64,000 nucleotides of DNA from Amblyornis subalaris (lineage: Eukaryota; Chordata; Aves; Passeriformes; Ptilonorhynchidae): positions 8,603,165-8,667,164 of the forward strand of contig JACAXG010000021.1 of the NCBI GenBank assembly GCA_018881555.1, in the 5' to 3' direction. Below are positions 24,601-39,600 of this stretch, piece after piece (position 1 is the first letter of the stretch; each line of letters opens with the position of its first letter). The notes beneath the pieces were generated by a model. It was not told the DNA's origin, searched no databases, and saw nothing but the letters and a program-made list of their open reading frames with translations. A program made the position numbers and the translations under genes.

Positions 24601-27600
24601 CACCATTAGCTCTGTTTAAGCTACAAAGCAGAGTGAAGCCTACCAGCCTGCTGTCTTCTGGGGTCCCAGACAGGGAAGCCTGATGGAAACCAGGCAGATT
24701 TGCTGTGCATGCACAAATCAACTACTCTGAGCACGTGCGTGCATTGAACATTCTACAACCCTGGACCTACAGCTCATATGCTATACTGAGTAACTGGACA
24801 GATTTCTGCCTGCATTTTCCAGTCCTTCTGCTCAAGCTCATTCTGGAGTATCCTGTAAATTTCTTATCTCGCTCAAACTTTTACTTGGACAGAAAAGAAA
24901 TTCCCCTCCATTTATGCTTGTTTCTTGTACAAACCAGGATGCAGGATTTCTGCTAGCACAATGTGTTTGGGTACTGTTGTTTACAAGACAAGGGGAGGAA
25001 ATGTTGCTGTGGCATGAAAATGCCATAGTCTTCCTTCCAGTATGGGGAAACATGTTTCTGAAAGCAACCATGACCTTGGAGTTAACAAGTCTAGCACGTG
25101 CCTCTTACACCTTCCTTGAACACTGTTCAAAAGCTATCATTTCCCACAAATGACAGATGGAATGTGACTGCAAGCATCATAGGTTTGTTTTCAGCCCCCC
25201 ATTAGTTTTAGTAACTCTACTAGAACTGCCTCAGATACTGGAGTGGGTGGTACAGCATGTCCACACTATTCATGGCAGCAAAAATTCAGTCATATATATG
25301 TTTTCCTAATAAATATAACGGAATTCACTGAGGAAGAGCAAGCTTACTGAACAGACATTTTCAGCAAACCTGCAGAATTGCATGTTTAAGTAGGCTTTTT
25401 GTTTTAATGCAAGTTATTTACCAAATCAAAAGGGCATTTTTCATTACATTAAGACTCTCAGGACTTCTCATTTTGAATGAACAAAGTCTTACACTGTTTC
25501 ACGCAACACGATCCCTTTGGATTACATTCCTAAGAAATGCAGAGTGAGAAGAACTTCAGACTTGAGCAACCCCCTCTTGTTAGGATATCAATTTTATGTC
25601 TTGCTTACTCTTTTGTTTCAGACACCTATCTGGTGATCTTTTGTGGGTACTGCTATCACAAACTCATAGGGATCTGAGTTGTAACCTCTTACCATATTAT
25701 TCCAGAGAGCCATGGCCATCTCAGCATAGCCTCTTACACTGAAATGAAAGCAGTCTGCAGCAAAGAAACTCAGATCTGGCTTCCTGGTCTGCAATAAAAG
25801 CCAAAATGTATTTCTCAGCACATTTCAATCTTTGAGATCTGACATATTATATCTAATAGTGTACTGTATTTGGTATACCCACTTCACAATTTTGTTATCT
25901 TCCTAAAGGCAATATATTCATATTTTCACACCGCAAATAAACTTAGGTACTCCTAACTGTGGGCTGATTACTGCACCTTGAGATCTTCTGTATAATGCAG
26001 CCTGCTCATTATTGCTCAACTTCACACAGTAATTTTCATAACAAAACTCAACTTATCATTGACCCAACAGTCACAGCTGTTACACAGATACTGCCAGTGA
26101 CCCACATTCCATTTTGTATGGAACTGATAGAAAACTGCTTATTATTGCTTTTTAAACTTCTATGGCTCACACCTACAACCTTTCAGGTGTTGAAATTCCT
26201 GCTGAATTTCAGGTAACAATAAAAATGGTGGGCTTATCCAGCTGTGGCAAATGTCTGTCTTAGGGGGAATTTGCCTCATCACTACCTGTATGGTGACCAT
26301 TGTTCGACCCTGAAGGCTGCCAGAAAAAAAAAATGGGGATGGTATGAAAAAAGGATCAGTACTGTGCAAAACTGGGGTTGTTTTGACCAGGATTCATGCT
26401 GGATATTTATATCCCTAAATACACAGCAAACATAATGCTAAGGCTGGAGAAAAGGAGGAGAATCAGTGTTTGGTTTCAAAGGCTGCTTCCTGTTTCTAGG
26501 CTGGGATGAGTCAGAGATTCAAGTGCTGGTCTCCATTTGAAGAAAACCTGAACACATTCCGTAACCTAAATCAGAAGAAAATTGTGGTGAATGCCAACCA
26601 GACCCCCTCAACAGGGGAAGCAACATGCAGTTCAGAGGAAGTCAGAGGGTGCCTAGTTTAGTAGGTACACCCTATGAATGTTTCCTAAAGCCATTTTGAT
26701 TCACAGGCAGCACAGTCTTTCCTGTCTTCTCCTCTGTCACTCTTATCACAGGTTCCACCCTGTGCTGCTAGACTGTGCAAAGAGAAGAAAACACATTCCT
26801 TGTCACATGGATCTTGCTGGCTTAAAAGAAATCAAGATACTGGCCCTTGCATAATGGGAGAGAAAAACTAGACTCACGCTATCCAGGGGCAACAAGGTGT
26901 TCCGGAAAAATGGCTGCATGACAACTGCAAAGTCCTTCCGCTTTTCATACCGACCGCTGTTGATCAGCCACAAGGCTTCAGCCTGCGTGGAGTGGAATTA
27001 TTGAAAACAGAAAAGTTACTTGCACGGCTCATCTAGCATTTGTCAGCTATCAAAAACACGCATATTACACTTCTTGCAGTGTAGGAAGCTGTAAATTATT
27101 AGTGGAAATATAGCTAAATGTTATAAAGCAGTCAAGAAAATGGCTAAGAAAATGATTCGATTCATGCAGAGATTTTTGTGAGGAAAATGCACAGAAGCTG
27201 GGGTAATTCAAACAAAAATAAAATTATAAAAAATATAAAGTTGCTTAATTAAAAAAAAAAAACCCGAAAAAAGTAGTTCAAACTTTACTTATAGAAACCA
27301 GAGCTGCACAACTGCAATGAGATTAAAATTTACAGAAAATGATAAAAAGTAATAAGGCCAACATTTTCAGAAGTGACAAATGAGTCCAGAATGCCAACTT
27401 CAGGCTGAAGCACATTTGATTTTTCAGAAAGGTGAGCTTGAATTAAAATAAAACCTACACGTTGAAAAATTACCTGCCATTTTCAAAAATTATGGTCACC
27501 GACATTCATGCAAATAAAAAACACCATCTCATTGTAACTTGCCATCTTATGGGTATAAACTCTAAAGTTCCTGGTCATATCTCAAAACATTCCCAATCCC

Positions 27601-30600
27601 ACTTCCTTAGTTAAGGAAAATGACCCCTTTAGTAGGCTTATACAAGCATTATCCAGGGTGAATTTCTTTGTCAGATTCATTGGACAACATCCACTGCCAG
27701 AGCCAGAATGGAGAACATAATGTGATCTGATACAGTGATTCCCGTGTTCATAAGAACATCGATGGAAAAACCTTCTGCTCCAATAGCTATTTATAGCCTT
27801 TGTTAATTTTGAGTGAATCTTATGCCTGAGGCTATGAAAAGTTACTCTCAGATAGCAAGCTGGCCCACGGTTGGTTTAGTTAATTTTTTCTGCTAAGAGT
27901 AACCACAAAACAGCTTATGCAAGGTCATTTGTCACTCTCACAGTGACATGTTGATTCATGTGAGCTATTCATTGGGTTCATAACAGATAAACACATATCA
28001 ACAAAGCAGCCATCATCCCTAACTCCCTTTTGGCTATTGAAACAGCAGCTGGAAACAGAACTGATCTCCATTTGTATCCAGCTCAGAAATGAGGTCAAAT
28101 CATGAGGCAGTGTGGAAAGACTTGCACTGCTACTAACTGGTTAACTGGGTAGGGTTTTGATTAGGTTGTAGCCAAGTTGTTTTCCAGTCATCCCTCTCTG
28201 TACCGCTGAGGATATGCATGAGAGGAAGGGCAGCAAGGGAAGCAATATAAAGACACACAAGTGAAGATGACCAGTTACAGAACCAATGTATTACCTGAAA
28301 ATCTCTGTTAACTCTCTTAATTTCCTCTAATTCAGGAGAATTTTCTTCTGGGTTTAAGAAACATGGGCAAGCTTTCCTTGAATGAAAGAAATACTAGAAT
28401 TAAAAGCCAATCTAGAATAGCCTATTCACAGCTCTTCAGCAATGTGTGTCAGCTCCAAGAAGCTCAGGATAGGTGCTCAAAGCTCACATGCAGAAGGGAG
28501 AATCACCTCTTTGACTTAGAAATCAACAGATACTTAAAAAAAAAAAACCTCTACTGACTTATTTTTCAAAATTAATACCTGTTACAGCCAGTAAGAGCGG
28601 CAGGATCCACAACTCTTGAGCCAAACACAAAGAAGTGTTTAGTATGCCCCACATTAGCAGGAAATCACACATGTTAGAATAATAAGAAAAGCCACCCCAC
28701 AAACAGGCTTACAGCAGATTTTCAGACATCTGGGAGTTTGAAGTTAGAAAAGACAAATTGGTCATGTAGTCTGAGTCTTTGCACCACTGTTTTATTATGT
28801 TACCCTCATAACAAGAGGTAATAACTTGTGCTTCACTGAAATTCATCCTCTAAGAATGTGCTTGGAATGAATACAGACATCAAGCAAGATAGTCAGTTCA
28901 TTATTTTCCCTTCTAGTATGTTCCAGTAGTTAATCAGTTGTATTATTAAAAATCTGTGCCTAACTTCATTTGAATTCACTCAGCATCACCTTCCANCTAT
29001 TGGTCTTTGTTATACCTTTCTCTGCTAGACTGAAGAGCCTTTTCATGCTCATTCTGATGCCTGTAAAGGCATTGCTGCTTTCTAAAACAAGTCCCTCAAC
29101 CTTCTTTGAATTAAGATTTTGGTCTCCTTCATTAGGTGTGAGGAGCAGTTAATGGCTGTGCACTCTGCTATATGCAGCCCAGCCTGCACCAGAGGTAACG
29201 CAGCACTGGATACAAAGAGAGCCATCAGGGATGTCAGCCTGTGCTGCTGACCAGGTAGCGGCTGGGCAAAAAAGCCTTTGCAATTTGGCAGCACAACAAT
29301 CATATGTTGGCTTGTGTTGTGTCATGCTGCCTTAGAGCTGAGAAGTGGTAACTCTGCTATCTACAGGTGCGTGCCTTTCAGCTGAAGTATTGGGAGAAGT
29401 AATAGAAAGTTGATGAGAACTAGTGCATCAGCTAAAAGCTGCAGTGCAAGTAGCTTGGAAAGCTTGGTGTGGATGTGCTCCTTTAGAAATTGAGACTGAG
29501 CCAAAAAAATACCACTTTAAAGGCAAAGAGCTGTTTTGCTCACTTACTTTGCTGTCAAAGCGCACTCTGAAGAGCTTGCTGCGATTTGACGCAGTCCAGA
29601 TAACTCTAGCATCTCCACCATGTTGATAAAGACTCTTGGGAGCTGCAAGGATTATAATAACCAGACATACCAAACAACAGAACATGATACCACTACAAAG
29701 AGCGAGAAGTGCCATCCGCAGGTCAGGGAGTCAGTGCAAACTGCACTGGCTGCAGCCAACGGCGTGTGCAAGGATGATGTATAAAAGGAGGGGGAGGGAG
29801 ACATACAGTGGATGTCAGCCAAAAAAATTCCAGCAGCTAGTACAAACTAGCTGAAATGCTGCTTCACTCCCTGGGACATTTCCATTTGCTCTAGGGTAAA
29901 TGAAAGTCTGTATTGGTTGGTTTAGCCACAAAAACTGGCCGTAGGGTCATGCTATGTTTGGTCCACAGCAGAAATACTATGAAACACACAGTTTTTCTGA
30001 AACTGCAGCCCACTTTCTCAGGGCATTAGCTAATACAGTTGTTGAAATGCAGCACTGAGCAACAGTCTGACTTGAGCTATTTGAAAGATGACCTTGTATG
30101 AAACATAATCACTGACAATCTATCAGAGGTGAGAAAAACAGAAGTGTACTTGCCAGGAACATAGCTTGCTAGGGTATCTTAAAAGCTTACCTCCTCATAG
30201 AAAATATCCAGAGCGTCCTGAAGGTGCTTTACATAGTTTTGCACTGAATAGGTTTCCTGTTTAAAAAAAAAAATTGAGTCAGACTTTTTCAGGAACCAAG
30301 AAAGTGGTCTTTGAGAAGATATACTGACCCCATGCTCCTTTTTTCTTTTGTTGACAGATATATTTCCAGATCAAAAAGTTTGTTGCCACACGTACAGAGG
30401 TTATATAGTGCCTGTGTTTCTATGTCATTAATATACTCCCCTATTCACTGTAGAAAATCCTGAGGCATCTTGGCAGAGCCTTTCCCTGACAATGACTATA
30501 TAGATCACATATTTGGGTTTTGGGCTGTCTTTTATGGGACCCAGACCAGACTGGTTTGTCTTATGAACAGAACAATATCTTTTTTTTCCAAACTGCCAGT

Positions 30601-33600
30601 CTGGAGAAACTGATATGAAGGCAGGCAGGCCCACAAAATCCATAAGCAAAACAACTTTGTGACTGTAGTTATAGAGATGTAGGTGTGGGGACCAAGGCTC
30701 CAGGCAGCAGTCTGTAAAGACTCTGTAAAAGAGCAAAACAGAGAGCAGTGCCTGGTCATTTCAACAAGCTGGGGTCCAGACCCCCAGTCTGTGCCACATG
30801 AACTGTTTCAGAGGGGATGACCACTGACAGCTAAAGAAAATACATGTTTTCACTAGAAATGATGTTATAATTTTTGGTGTCATCCTGAAGCAAGAATCTG
30901 GCATCTTCAGCAATGATTGTGTGGAAACGCCCTCCAGAAAATTTCACTTGTGTCCCATAACAACATGCCTAAGACACCACACTGATTGCTTTGTCCAGTT
31001 AAGCAAGGAGAGCTCTTCAGCTTATTCTTGGTGTTTTGTTCAATATGGGCAGGTTCCTAGTTCTTAAATAATGCATTCCTTCAGAGCTGCAGTGCCCCAG
31101 TATTAAAAGCTGTGCACTTGTTTCTGATACAATACAGATGAAAGGAGCAGAACTTCTAAGTGCTTTTTAAACAAAGAGGAACTTTGGCTTCCTGAGAGAG
31201 AGAAAGGCTATATTTCCAGGGCTGGTCACCTGCCAAATGCCTGCATGAGCATGCCTAATTCAGAGATACAAACCTTGTCCAAGCAGTACTGGCATAGGTC
31301 GCTGCCTCCAACAAGGACAGTAATCAGCTTCCAGTCTTCCTTGAAGTTAATTTTCTAGTGGCACATAAAATAAACAGATTGCAGCATCCATTGCTTAGGC
31401 ATGCAGAGGTAACATTCACAAATGGGGCTAAATGGGGCACAGACAGTAGGGGAGAAAAAAGGAGGTATGCTGAGTTAAGCTGGCAAAAGAAAAGCATCTC
31501 TCCAGGGGGAAAATCTGAACTCTTTGCTAGTCTACTTCAATTCACCTTGCCTTCTGTAAGGAAATTCCCTTCAGCAGACAAGATCTGTCAGGGTAACCAA
31601 GCATGGAAATGTGTCTGTGGCAGCAAGCATCCCTAAATGAATGTTAGCTTCAGGACAGGGATGGACGGGAGAGATTTGCCAGCCATGGCTGCACACTGCC
31701 AGGCAGTGTGGGGATAAAGCAGTGTGGGAGTGGAGGCTGGAGTGACTCATGAAGCTGTGGAACTGGAGCTGCTGGGGATCCCTGCCAGCTGGGCAAGTAT
31801 TACCCCATGGCCAGGAGGGGCGAGGGGTGCCCCAGGGAACAGACAGCTGGATTAAAATAGAAGAGTCCAGGAGGCTGGTGACTTCACTGAGCTCATATAA
31901 GGGCAGCTGCAGCATCCACGTCACCACAAGCTAACAATAGGCGCTGCTGAGAGCTGGATCTCATCAAAACATTTTGTAACATTCAGTACAAAGAAAGGAA
32001 TCAAAGGCAACTATTTTTAGTGTGGTGCATTTACATAACAAACATCTGTAAAAGGATCNCACAAATAGACGGAGGGCCTGGGAATCACCCACAGGTCTGA
32101 ATTCTCCTCTTTAACCAGTACTTTACTTGGAAAGACTTTCATGAAGAGGCATTGCTATGGCAGGGACACACACCCCTCCCTCTTTTTTTAAAATGCATAA
32201 AAAGCTGTGAATAAAACAAAGCTCGAGAGCCTCTCCTCTTCTATTCTATTGAAAAGCCATGCCAGCTCCCTTCACTCTGCCAAACAATTGGCAATGCAGA
32301 GTAACTGACAGTGGGGTGAGCAGGCAGTATCCATCAAGAGTTCTGGCATGGAGAGACACATGCTTTGACAAATCCTGCTTATTCAGTACCTTTCTTTCCC
32401 ATTCAGTCTGAGCCAAGAAGCACCAGGCACTCCCATTCCCTTAGAACGAATGCTCTCCCTGAACCAACAACTCACACCCAGACAGTCATCCACTCAAATT
32501 CAGCCAACACTTAGAGAAGGGCAGCCTTGGGTTTCTCACAGATTTCTTTNGCCTTCCCAAAACTGCAGCAGCAGCCACTGAATTAAAGCCAGTCATCCAT
32601 TTGATGCCCTTTTTAGCCCTCAATGGAGCTGGCACAGCAGGCTGGTCCACAATGCTACATCCTCTACTAATTCCCTAAAAGATTGTGGTGTGACAGGAAT
32701 TCATCCAACCCTGAGGTTTCTGGTCACTAATTAATTATTTGCCTGCTCAAAACCAGAGTTTGAGAGGGCTTTTTCTCCTGCGAAGACTTCAGTAGTCCCT
32801 CTTCCCAGTATTGTGGATAGTGTGATTCATGCTGGTCTGCAGGTATCTGCTTGAGCAATTTTACACTCAGCCTTTGTGACCTTCACTTTGAGTGTTGCTG
32901 CTCAGCTAAGCAGTCCTGTGATCTCACCAGAGCCTTCAGGTTTCTCCTCTTCCTCACTACCATCNTTGCATCTTCTGGCTGCAACTACACCCTACATTAG
33001 GGTTAATTCATCTGGCACAGTCATCTTGGAAAGCACAGCAGAGACAAGGACACTGACTTTTCTTTCATCAGAAAAGCACTCTTCACGACTCAAGCATCCC
33101 ATCAACTAAAGTCATCTCCCAGANACCACGGGAGCACCGAGGGCTGGCCCAAATTCCACTTACCGAGCTGCTTCTCATTAGCTCCACCAATGCACGTGCT
33201 TGGGCTGGCATATCGCTGGGAGACAAAACAGGAGATTTTAGATGTGTGCTCTAAAAGCACATTACCTTCTTGATCTCCCACTCCTCATTTCAGGGGATCT
33301 TAGGATCAGCAGAAATCAATGTAAGGAAAGTGATGCCTCAAAAGGCTGAGCAAACACTGAAGGACCAAGTCACACAAGTGAATGATCTGAAAAGGCTTCA
33401 GCTGGGATGGCTGCCAAGTGGCAGGCAACTGGTATGAGTTCTTCCCATCTCAGAGTTGGCTTAAGTGCATTTTGTTTGGGAAAAAACGCTAATGCCCAGA
33501 TGCACAGAGACATTGAGTTGCATAACTCCCTTCAAAAATCTAGTGGGCGAGTTTGGTGCTGACACAGAAGCTGGGCACTTAACCAGCCTTCCTGACCCAG

Positions 33601-36600
33601 CCTTGAATTCCTATGGCTTGTCTTATGGCTGGGAGATATTGCTTACATTGTGGGACTGCCAGGCTGGAGAGTCCCAGTCCAGCTCTGGACAGGATGCAGC
33701 ATCCACGGGCCAAAGCACAAACCATGCTGAGACACCAGCTGGAAATGAGCTCCTGATACACTAGAATAGGACTGTGCCTGAGCTAATAAGTCCTGCATCT
33801 CTCCAGCAACTACATAAATGCAGTTACATTATTTGGATTCCCAGAACCATATTGATCACGCTGAGTATGCTTTCCTTGGGGCATATATGAAATATTTAGT
33901 AGCTATATAGGCTTTGCTAGCTATACTAAAACTCTCTTGCAGCAGATTTAATGGCTGTTAAAGGTGTCACAAAAAGCCTTGGAAACAAATTCTGTGAGTA
34001 TTCATGGAGCAGGCACAGTGTAAGCCATACAAATTCTTACACATTTTGGTTCTTAACAGGCTAGTATATTTTTTCTTCAGGAGGAGAAAGCAGTTATTTC
34101 CCAGCTGCTCATTTTTTTCCCTTTTCCTTTGCAAACAGGCATAGTTTTTAATGCCATTAGGGTAGCAGGGTCTTCTATTTGTTAGTTTGAGGCACCTTCC
34201 CCAGAAATCAAGGAATAAAAGAGATGCTCAAGAACTTTTTCTCATTACAGATATTGCCTGACAGTATCTGCATACTGAAGACTGGGCAGAAAAATGTACT
34301 GGTTGAATTAGAAGGATAACCAAAGCATTGGCTCAGAAATTATGGGCAGAAATCAAATAAAGAATGGAAGCTTGTGTCTAATTTAGAAAAAGATAACAAA
34401 TAAATCCCCTAAATACTGAACTAGATTAAAAAAATAAAAAAACCCAAACTCACAGTTAAAAACATCAGATCACAGAAACATGCTGAGTACAAGCAGGTCA
34501 TCGGCATTACCTCGACCCTGACATGCATCGCAAAGATAATCTGCCAGTACATCAGTTCTCACTCCTTTGCCCTTTCTCGTTTGTGATTGTGCTCACCGTG
34601 CTGTGGCATTTCTCTCCGCAACGTTGAATCCAGCTGTTTCCTCAGAACTGCCAGTGGAGAAGCCAAAGAGGTTTGGATTGAATTTCTTCAAGATATCTTG
34701 AAAAGAAAAACACGGTGTTTAACCATTCACAGTACGACCAGCAGCGCTGCCTCCCCCATGCAGAAGCACGAGCCAATTGAATGCTGAGAATACGGACCTG
34801 GATTTTCCCCTCATTCACACTGACTTCACAGAAGCTAGAGGCACAGTTGCTTTGAAGACTCTAATTACTGTCCAAATTCCATCACTGCAATTATTTCTCT
34901 CCATGGGCCAGAGAAGTCAGGGTCTGATGGCCCAGGAGATGCACAGGTGGATCCCAGGCAAACCACAAGTCTTGAATTTAGGTGTCAGTATTCGTGGTTA
35001 CTTTCTTTCACGTACNAGAAGCAGACACCCTGAATACGACATTCTACTTCTCATTCCTCCAGCTAGGTAGTAATACTTGTGGCAGAGAAGTGAGTTTTAT
35101 TCACTTTTCGAGACTTCACTGAAACCTTCTGTGGGGAAACATGATGTCTGAAAACTGTATTGTTACCGTGTCTGTAGTGCTGTCTGAAACCTCTTTATAG
35201 AATCTCATTTATAAATGAATTGCGCCTTCTATTTTTCTTTAAACACAGTGATATGCCTGGTACAAGGCATATCAGATTTTATTACCAACATGAGGTATTG
35301 TCAAACTGCTCCACAGCATGGAGCACATACAAATAGATCAACCATTGTAAACCAAGTCCCTTCCAATTTATTGTCACACTGACCACTTAATGGTTTCTAT
35401 GGCAACTACAGGGCCCAATTACATAGAACACTAGGGCAAAAAATGTATAGCATTTTCAGATTTTTTTTCACTGCTATGTAACAACTTAAAATCATCAGGC
35501 AGAACCATAGCTTTGTCAACAACCCTAGCTAGCTGGGCCGCTAATTGTTTCGTAACCCTTCATTTGTCCACAGACATTACAGTCAGTCACTAGAAAGCAA
35601 AAAACAAAATAAGGGAGGAGCAGGTCTGCCATGAACTTGTCACCTTCAGCACATTTACTCCTAATTCTTTTGGTCAAAAGGATGATACAATCACATGCAG
35701 GTCCTGTGATGTGGAGAGGTTGAATCAACTTTACAGCTAATCAGGTCAGTCTGGATTTCAGCTGTGACTCACATGAACTGCTCATATCCACAACAGACGG
35801 ACATCCCCACTGTTTGCAAGGAATGAATGACCATTTCCAGATGTTTCCTAGCATCCACTTAAACGACTTTCAGTGTAATACCTAACTTTTGCTGTTCTAG
35901 GATACTCACTGGGTAAAGTAGCCTGGATCTCCAGGGTCTCATCACCTCCAATACTACAAAGGGAAAGAACAAAATCACCCAGTAGGATTAATCCTGCAGC
36001 CATCTGTCTTATTGTCACCATATGCTGTTGCAGTAGCCCCTCCAAAAAATACTTACTTCAAACAGGATTGAGGAGATAAACCACAAGAGTTCAGGGAAAG
36101 TAGTGAAAGGATAACTCACATTAAATAAAGCAAGTATCAGCTAAGATAGAAGCTATGCCTTCAGGCTGGGAACAGACCATATTGGGAGAACTGATTTTTC
36201 GTATGGACATGCTGGGATACCAATCATAGAAAGGTATATTTCATCACTAAAGTTGCTCCACGTTGCCTTGCTGAAACTACATTTGTGCGCAGTTATGCAC
36301 ANAAGAGACAGCATTAAATATTCATTAACTACCTATCTGCAATTCTGCAATGCCGATTATGAAAAGAGCCTCTGCCTTCACCACTCAAAACTTGTCTGTG
36401 TGCATAGGCAATACACTCTTACACCACTTCTGGCAGCCCCTCCTGAAAATATCCATGCCTGCAGATACATGCCAAGGGACAAAGGAAGAGCAAAGAGAAC
36501 AATGTATACATGCACACACACTCATCAACCATGTCTGCCCATAGGGAGCAGCAAGTTTCCTTTCACTCTAGCATGGATATTGAGCTTTCCACCCTCTGAT

Positions 36601-39600
36601 GTGCATTGTTTGCGCACTTTGCAATAGCAAAGGTGTTTGGAACATCTTCATTGAGTACGCATGCAGTGCTCTCACCGTGTTCCTGCCAATCCACACTCAC
36701 TCACACCTTCTAGCATTAGACACTGCAGCAGATAATCACAGCAACAGCAACATTTGGAATAAGCTCCAGACAGACTAGCAAAAGATTAAAAGGTACTGTG
36801 ACACAGGACCATGCTTGTAGCAATCAGGTCTGGTGAATACAAAAANCAAGAGAAAAAAAGACCACAAAAACAAACACCACCCCCCACAAGAATCACTTCT
36901 TTTCTCTTGCAGTCCCGACTCCTCCAATCCTTACTAAGCAATACTTGCTGTCAGCATCCTNCCCCTGAACTTAAATACACAAAGGTGTAACTACACAACT
37001 AGGTGACCCACAATTTTAACTGCATGGACAAAAATAGAGAAAGACAAAAATGAGCATTCTCACCTCCATGAAAGTCCCTTCCAGTCTGTTTGTGGGTCAA
37101 GTACTTTGNCACCTACTGCAGTCTGGAAAAGATGGAAGGAACAATTTATAAAGCACTAAAAGAAAAAAAGTCCTCCAAATTTAGGTAAGATAGACATCAT
37201 GTTTTGAAAGTGCTGAAGCATTTTGGTAACATTACTCTGCATCCAGCCAAGCTTTTGCAATACCCCAGTTTTAGCATAAGTGGTCTGCATCCTTATTCAC
37301 CACCACACACTGGCCTCTGGGCAGATCTGCATCTCCGATACCTCAATTTTACAGGTTTCTCCTCATATGCAAAAGCAACTCATCTANATAGCAGACAATG
37401 GAGCATCAGAGAAGATATAGTCCAGCCAGAGGACATCAGATCATAATGTCAAGAACATAAGGCTTTAAAGCTACTAGTCATACTGTTTTAGCAACCCAAT
37501 GGGACTCAGATTAATATCAGCAGCTTTTTATTTGTTTGGATTTTTTTCTGATGGAAAATGCTTCATTCTGGCATTTCCCAAAGAAAGATGATTTTGAGAG
37601 ACTTAATAATCGAGGAAAAAAGCCTCAAACACTGATGAAAAATTCCCGTCCAGTTTTAGCTGTACATAAATCAGAGGAGCTGCTTTTTAATCTGCCAAGA
37701 AAACAAATCTTTGATATACAATCCATTTTTCCTCTCCTGGATCCAGTCTGCCAGTCTAACATACAGACTTGATGAGGTGTAGACAGGATTTTTTTTGCCA
37801 GTATAGATAAGCATGTTGGTGTATCTATTGGTTTCACTGTGCATTGGTGCTAAGAAGTCAGCAGATGCATTCTAGCCAGTGACATGAGTAAATCGCTCAA
37901 TGTTTCATTAATCTCCAACTTTATCTAGACTGAGAACAGCCTTCCTTCCTGCACTTTGAACTTTAATATCTTTCAAAATTAAATAAATACATAAAGCCAT
38001 CAGAACAAAGACCTCTGTGATGAATTTGAGTAGCTCACATGTACTAAAAGAAATAATATTTTAAAAATAAGAGGTATGTGCTAGTGCACATACCTAGCAT
38101 TAGATGTGGGGGAGGAAATAAAGCAATTCATTTTAAGAGTCATGGCAATGGATAGGAGGGAGACTTGTAGNGTCTTTATTGAGGTCTTCTAAGAAAAGCT
38201 CAAAGCTTTGCCGCAGGGGGAAAGCCAGGATTACATGAGGACAAGCAAAATCAGTTTCAGAGCTAATGAGGAGGTGCATGAGGCATAATGAAGACATGCA
38301 CACCTGCCTGTAAGATAAGCCTCATCATTCAAGGGCTTCAGTACCTTCAAGTCCCTCTGAACTGAACAGGAACAGAAGCTGCTAGAATGGGCACTGGTTT
38401 AGTTCAGGAGTTAAAATTCATGGGAACTGTTGACGCAAATGTTTGCTTTCATCCCATGCCAGAACAATTCTGTAGTGCTGTGTAATTCTAGAACTTTTTC
38501 TCAGAAAACTTCGGTGCAGATCTGCAGTATTCCCTACTATTCTTTTCTGAGGCNNATTTTTTTTTTCCTTTTTTTGTGTCTACTTTTTTGTTCTCAACCT
38601 CCATTTTTTGGTACTTGAAATACACCAGAGCTTTAACTGGAAGACATGTAACCCAGGAAGCAACATCTGAAAACAAAATCCTGGAATACAGAAGTATCAG
38701 AATTATCTCAAGTGAGAAGCACTTCATTCTGCAATTAATTATTTCCATGGGAATTTTCAGCAAAATCTCTCATTGCATCAAAAATATCAACTGCATCTGC
38801 TTTTTTTTATGTCAGAAAAAGCTATTCCTATAAGACAGCCATTCCCCTTCTCAAAAACACTTGAATAAACTGTGTGCAATAGAGAATGGGATCCCATTTC
38901 TGTCCTGGCCTGAATTATTCATTACTGGATTACACAATTGCCAGTGTCACTCATATTCCTTCAGGCTATTTCTTTACAAAGGGAACCAGGTAGATGAGTT
39001 TTGCTTTGCCAAGCCAAAGTAATTTGCTTTCTATCTGATGATGCCTGACATGACAACATCTGGGTAGAAATCAACAACTGCTGTTCTCATTCTAAACGTG
39101 GGAATACAGCAATACTCACAGTCAGGGAATCTCCCAGTGCTCCTATGACTTTGATGTCAGCAGGTCGTAGCTCATGTACTAAAAAACAGNAGGAGAATAA
39201 AAGCAGGATTACTAACAACTGTCAAAACACTGTTTAACAGAATAAACATGCAAGTCTTAGGTTCCAATCTGATGGCATTTTTGCAGACTTTCAGGGAGAA
39301 AAAGCCTCAAGTTCCATGGGTCAGCTAGGTAAAAGGCATAACTTCTTGCCTTTGCTTGCGACACTCATCTAACATGGAAAGAAATGGAACTTAAAACGGC
39401 TTGGGAAAAAAATGGAAACAGANTAGATATGTTTACATATGCATACACTCAATCTCTTTTAATCATCTTACAGGTCATAGATTAATATTTCCTATAAAAA
39501 AATCTCCCTGTAAAGCCTTCTAACTACACACAGCACTTGCATGCACTGCTTATCAGACTAGGTTCCAATTTGCTAAGCCACTGACCCTCCTAGGCAATTT

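Larger units (their letters stand above)
22223..29547 (-). other. PLB1: PLB1 introns between E32 and E28
   Basis: Introns 22223-25692, 25789-26877, 26983-28294 and 28377-29547, all GT-AG. Apart from the old CR1 at 28735-29130 I see no genes; the open frames here (up to 143 codons at 23304-23735 minus) are unsupported. The last intron, 21662-22147, is 486 bp. Confidence 0.7.
29643..39119 (-). other. PLB1: PLB1 introns between E28 and E21
   Basis: Introns 29643-30190, 30257-31273, 31355-33163, 33216-34596, 34697-35909, 35954-37063 and 37123-39119. All are GT-AG with intron-like sequence, and no repeat family is recognised in them. Confidence 0.7.

Noticed and set aside
29428..29715. Minus-strand frame with a hydrophobic start that looks like a signal peptide
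   Set aside because: It overlaps exon E28 in the wrong frame. The E28 frame joins its neighbours and matches E14.
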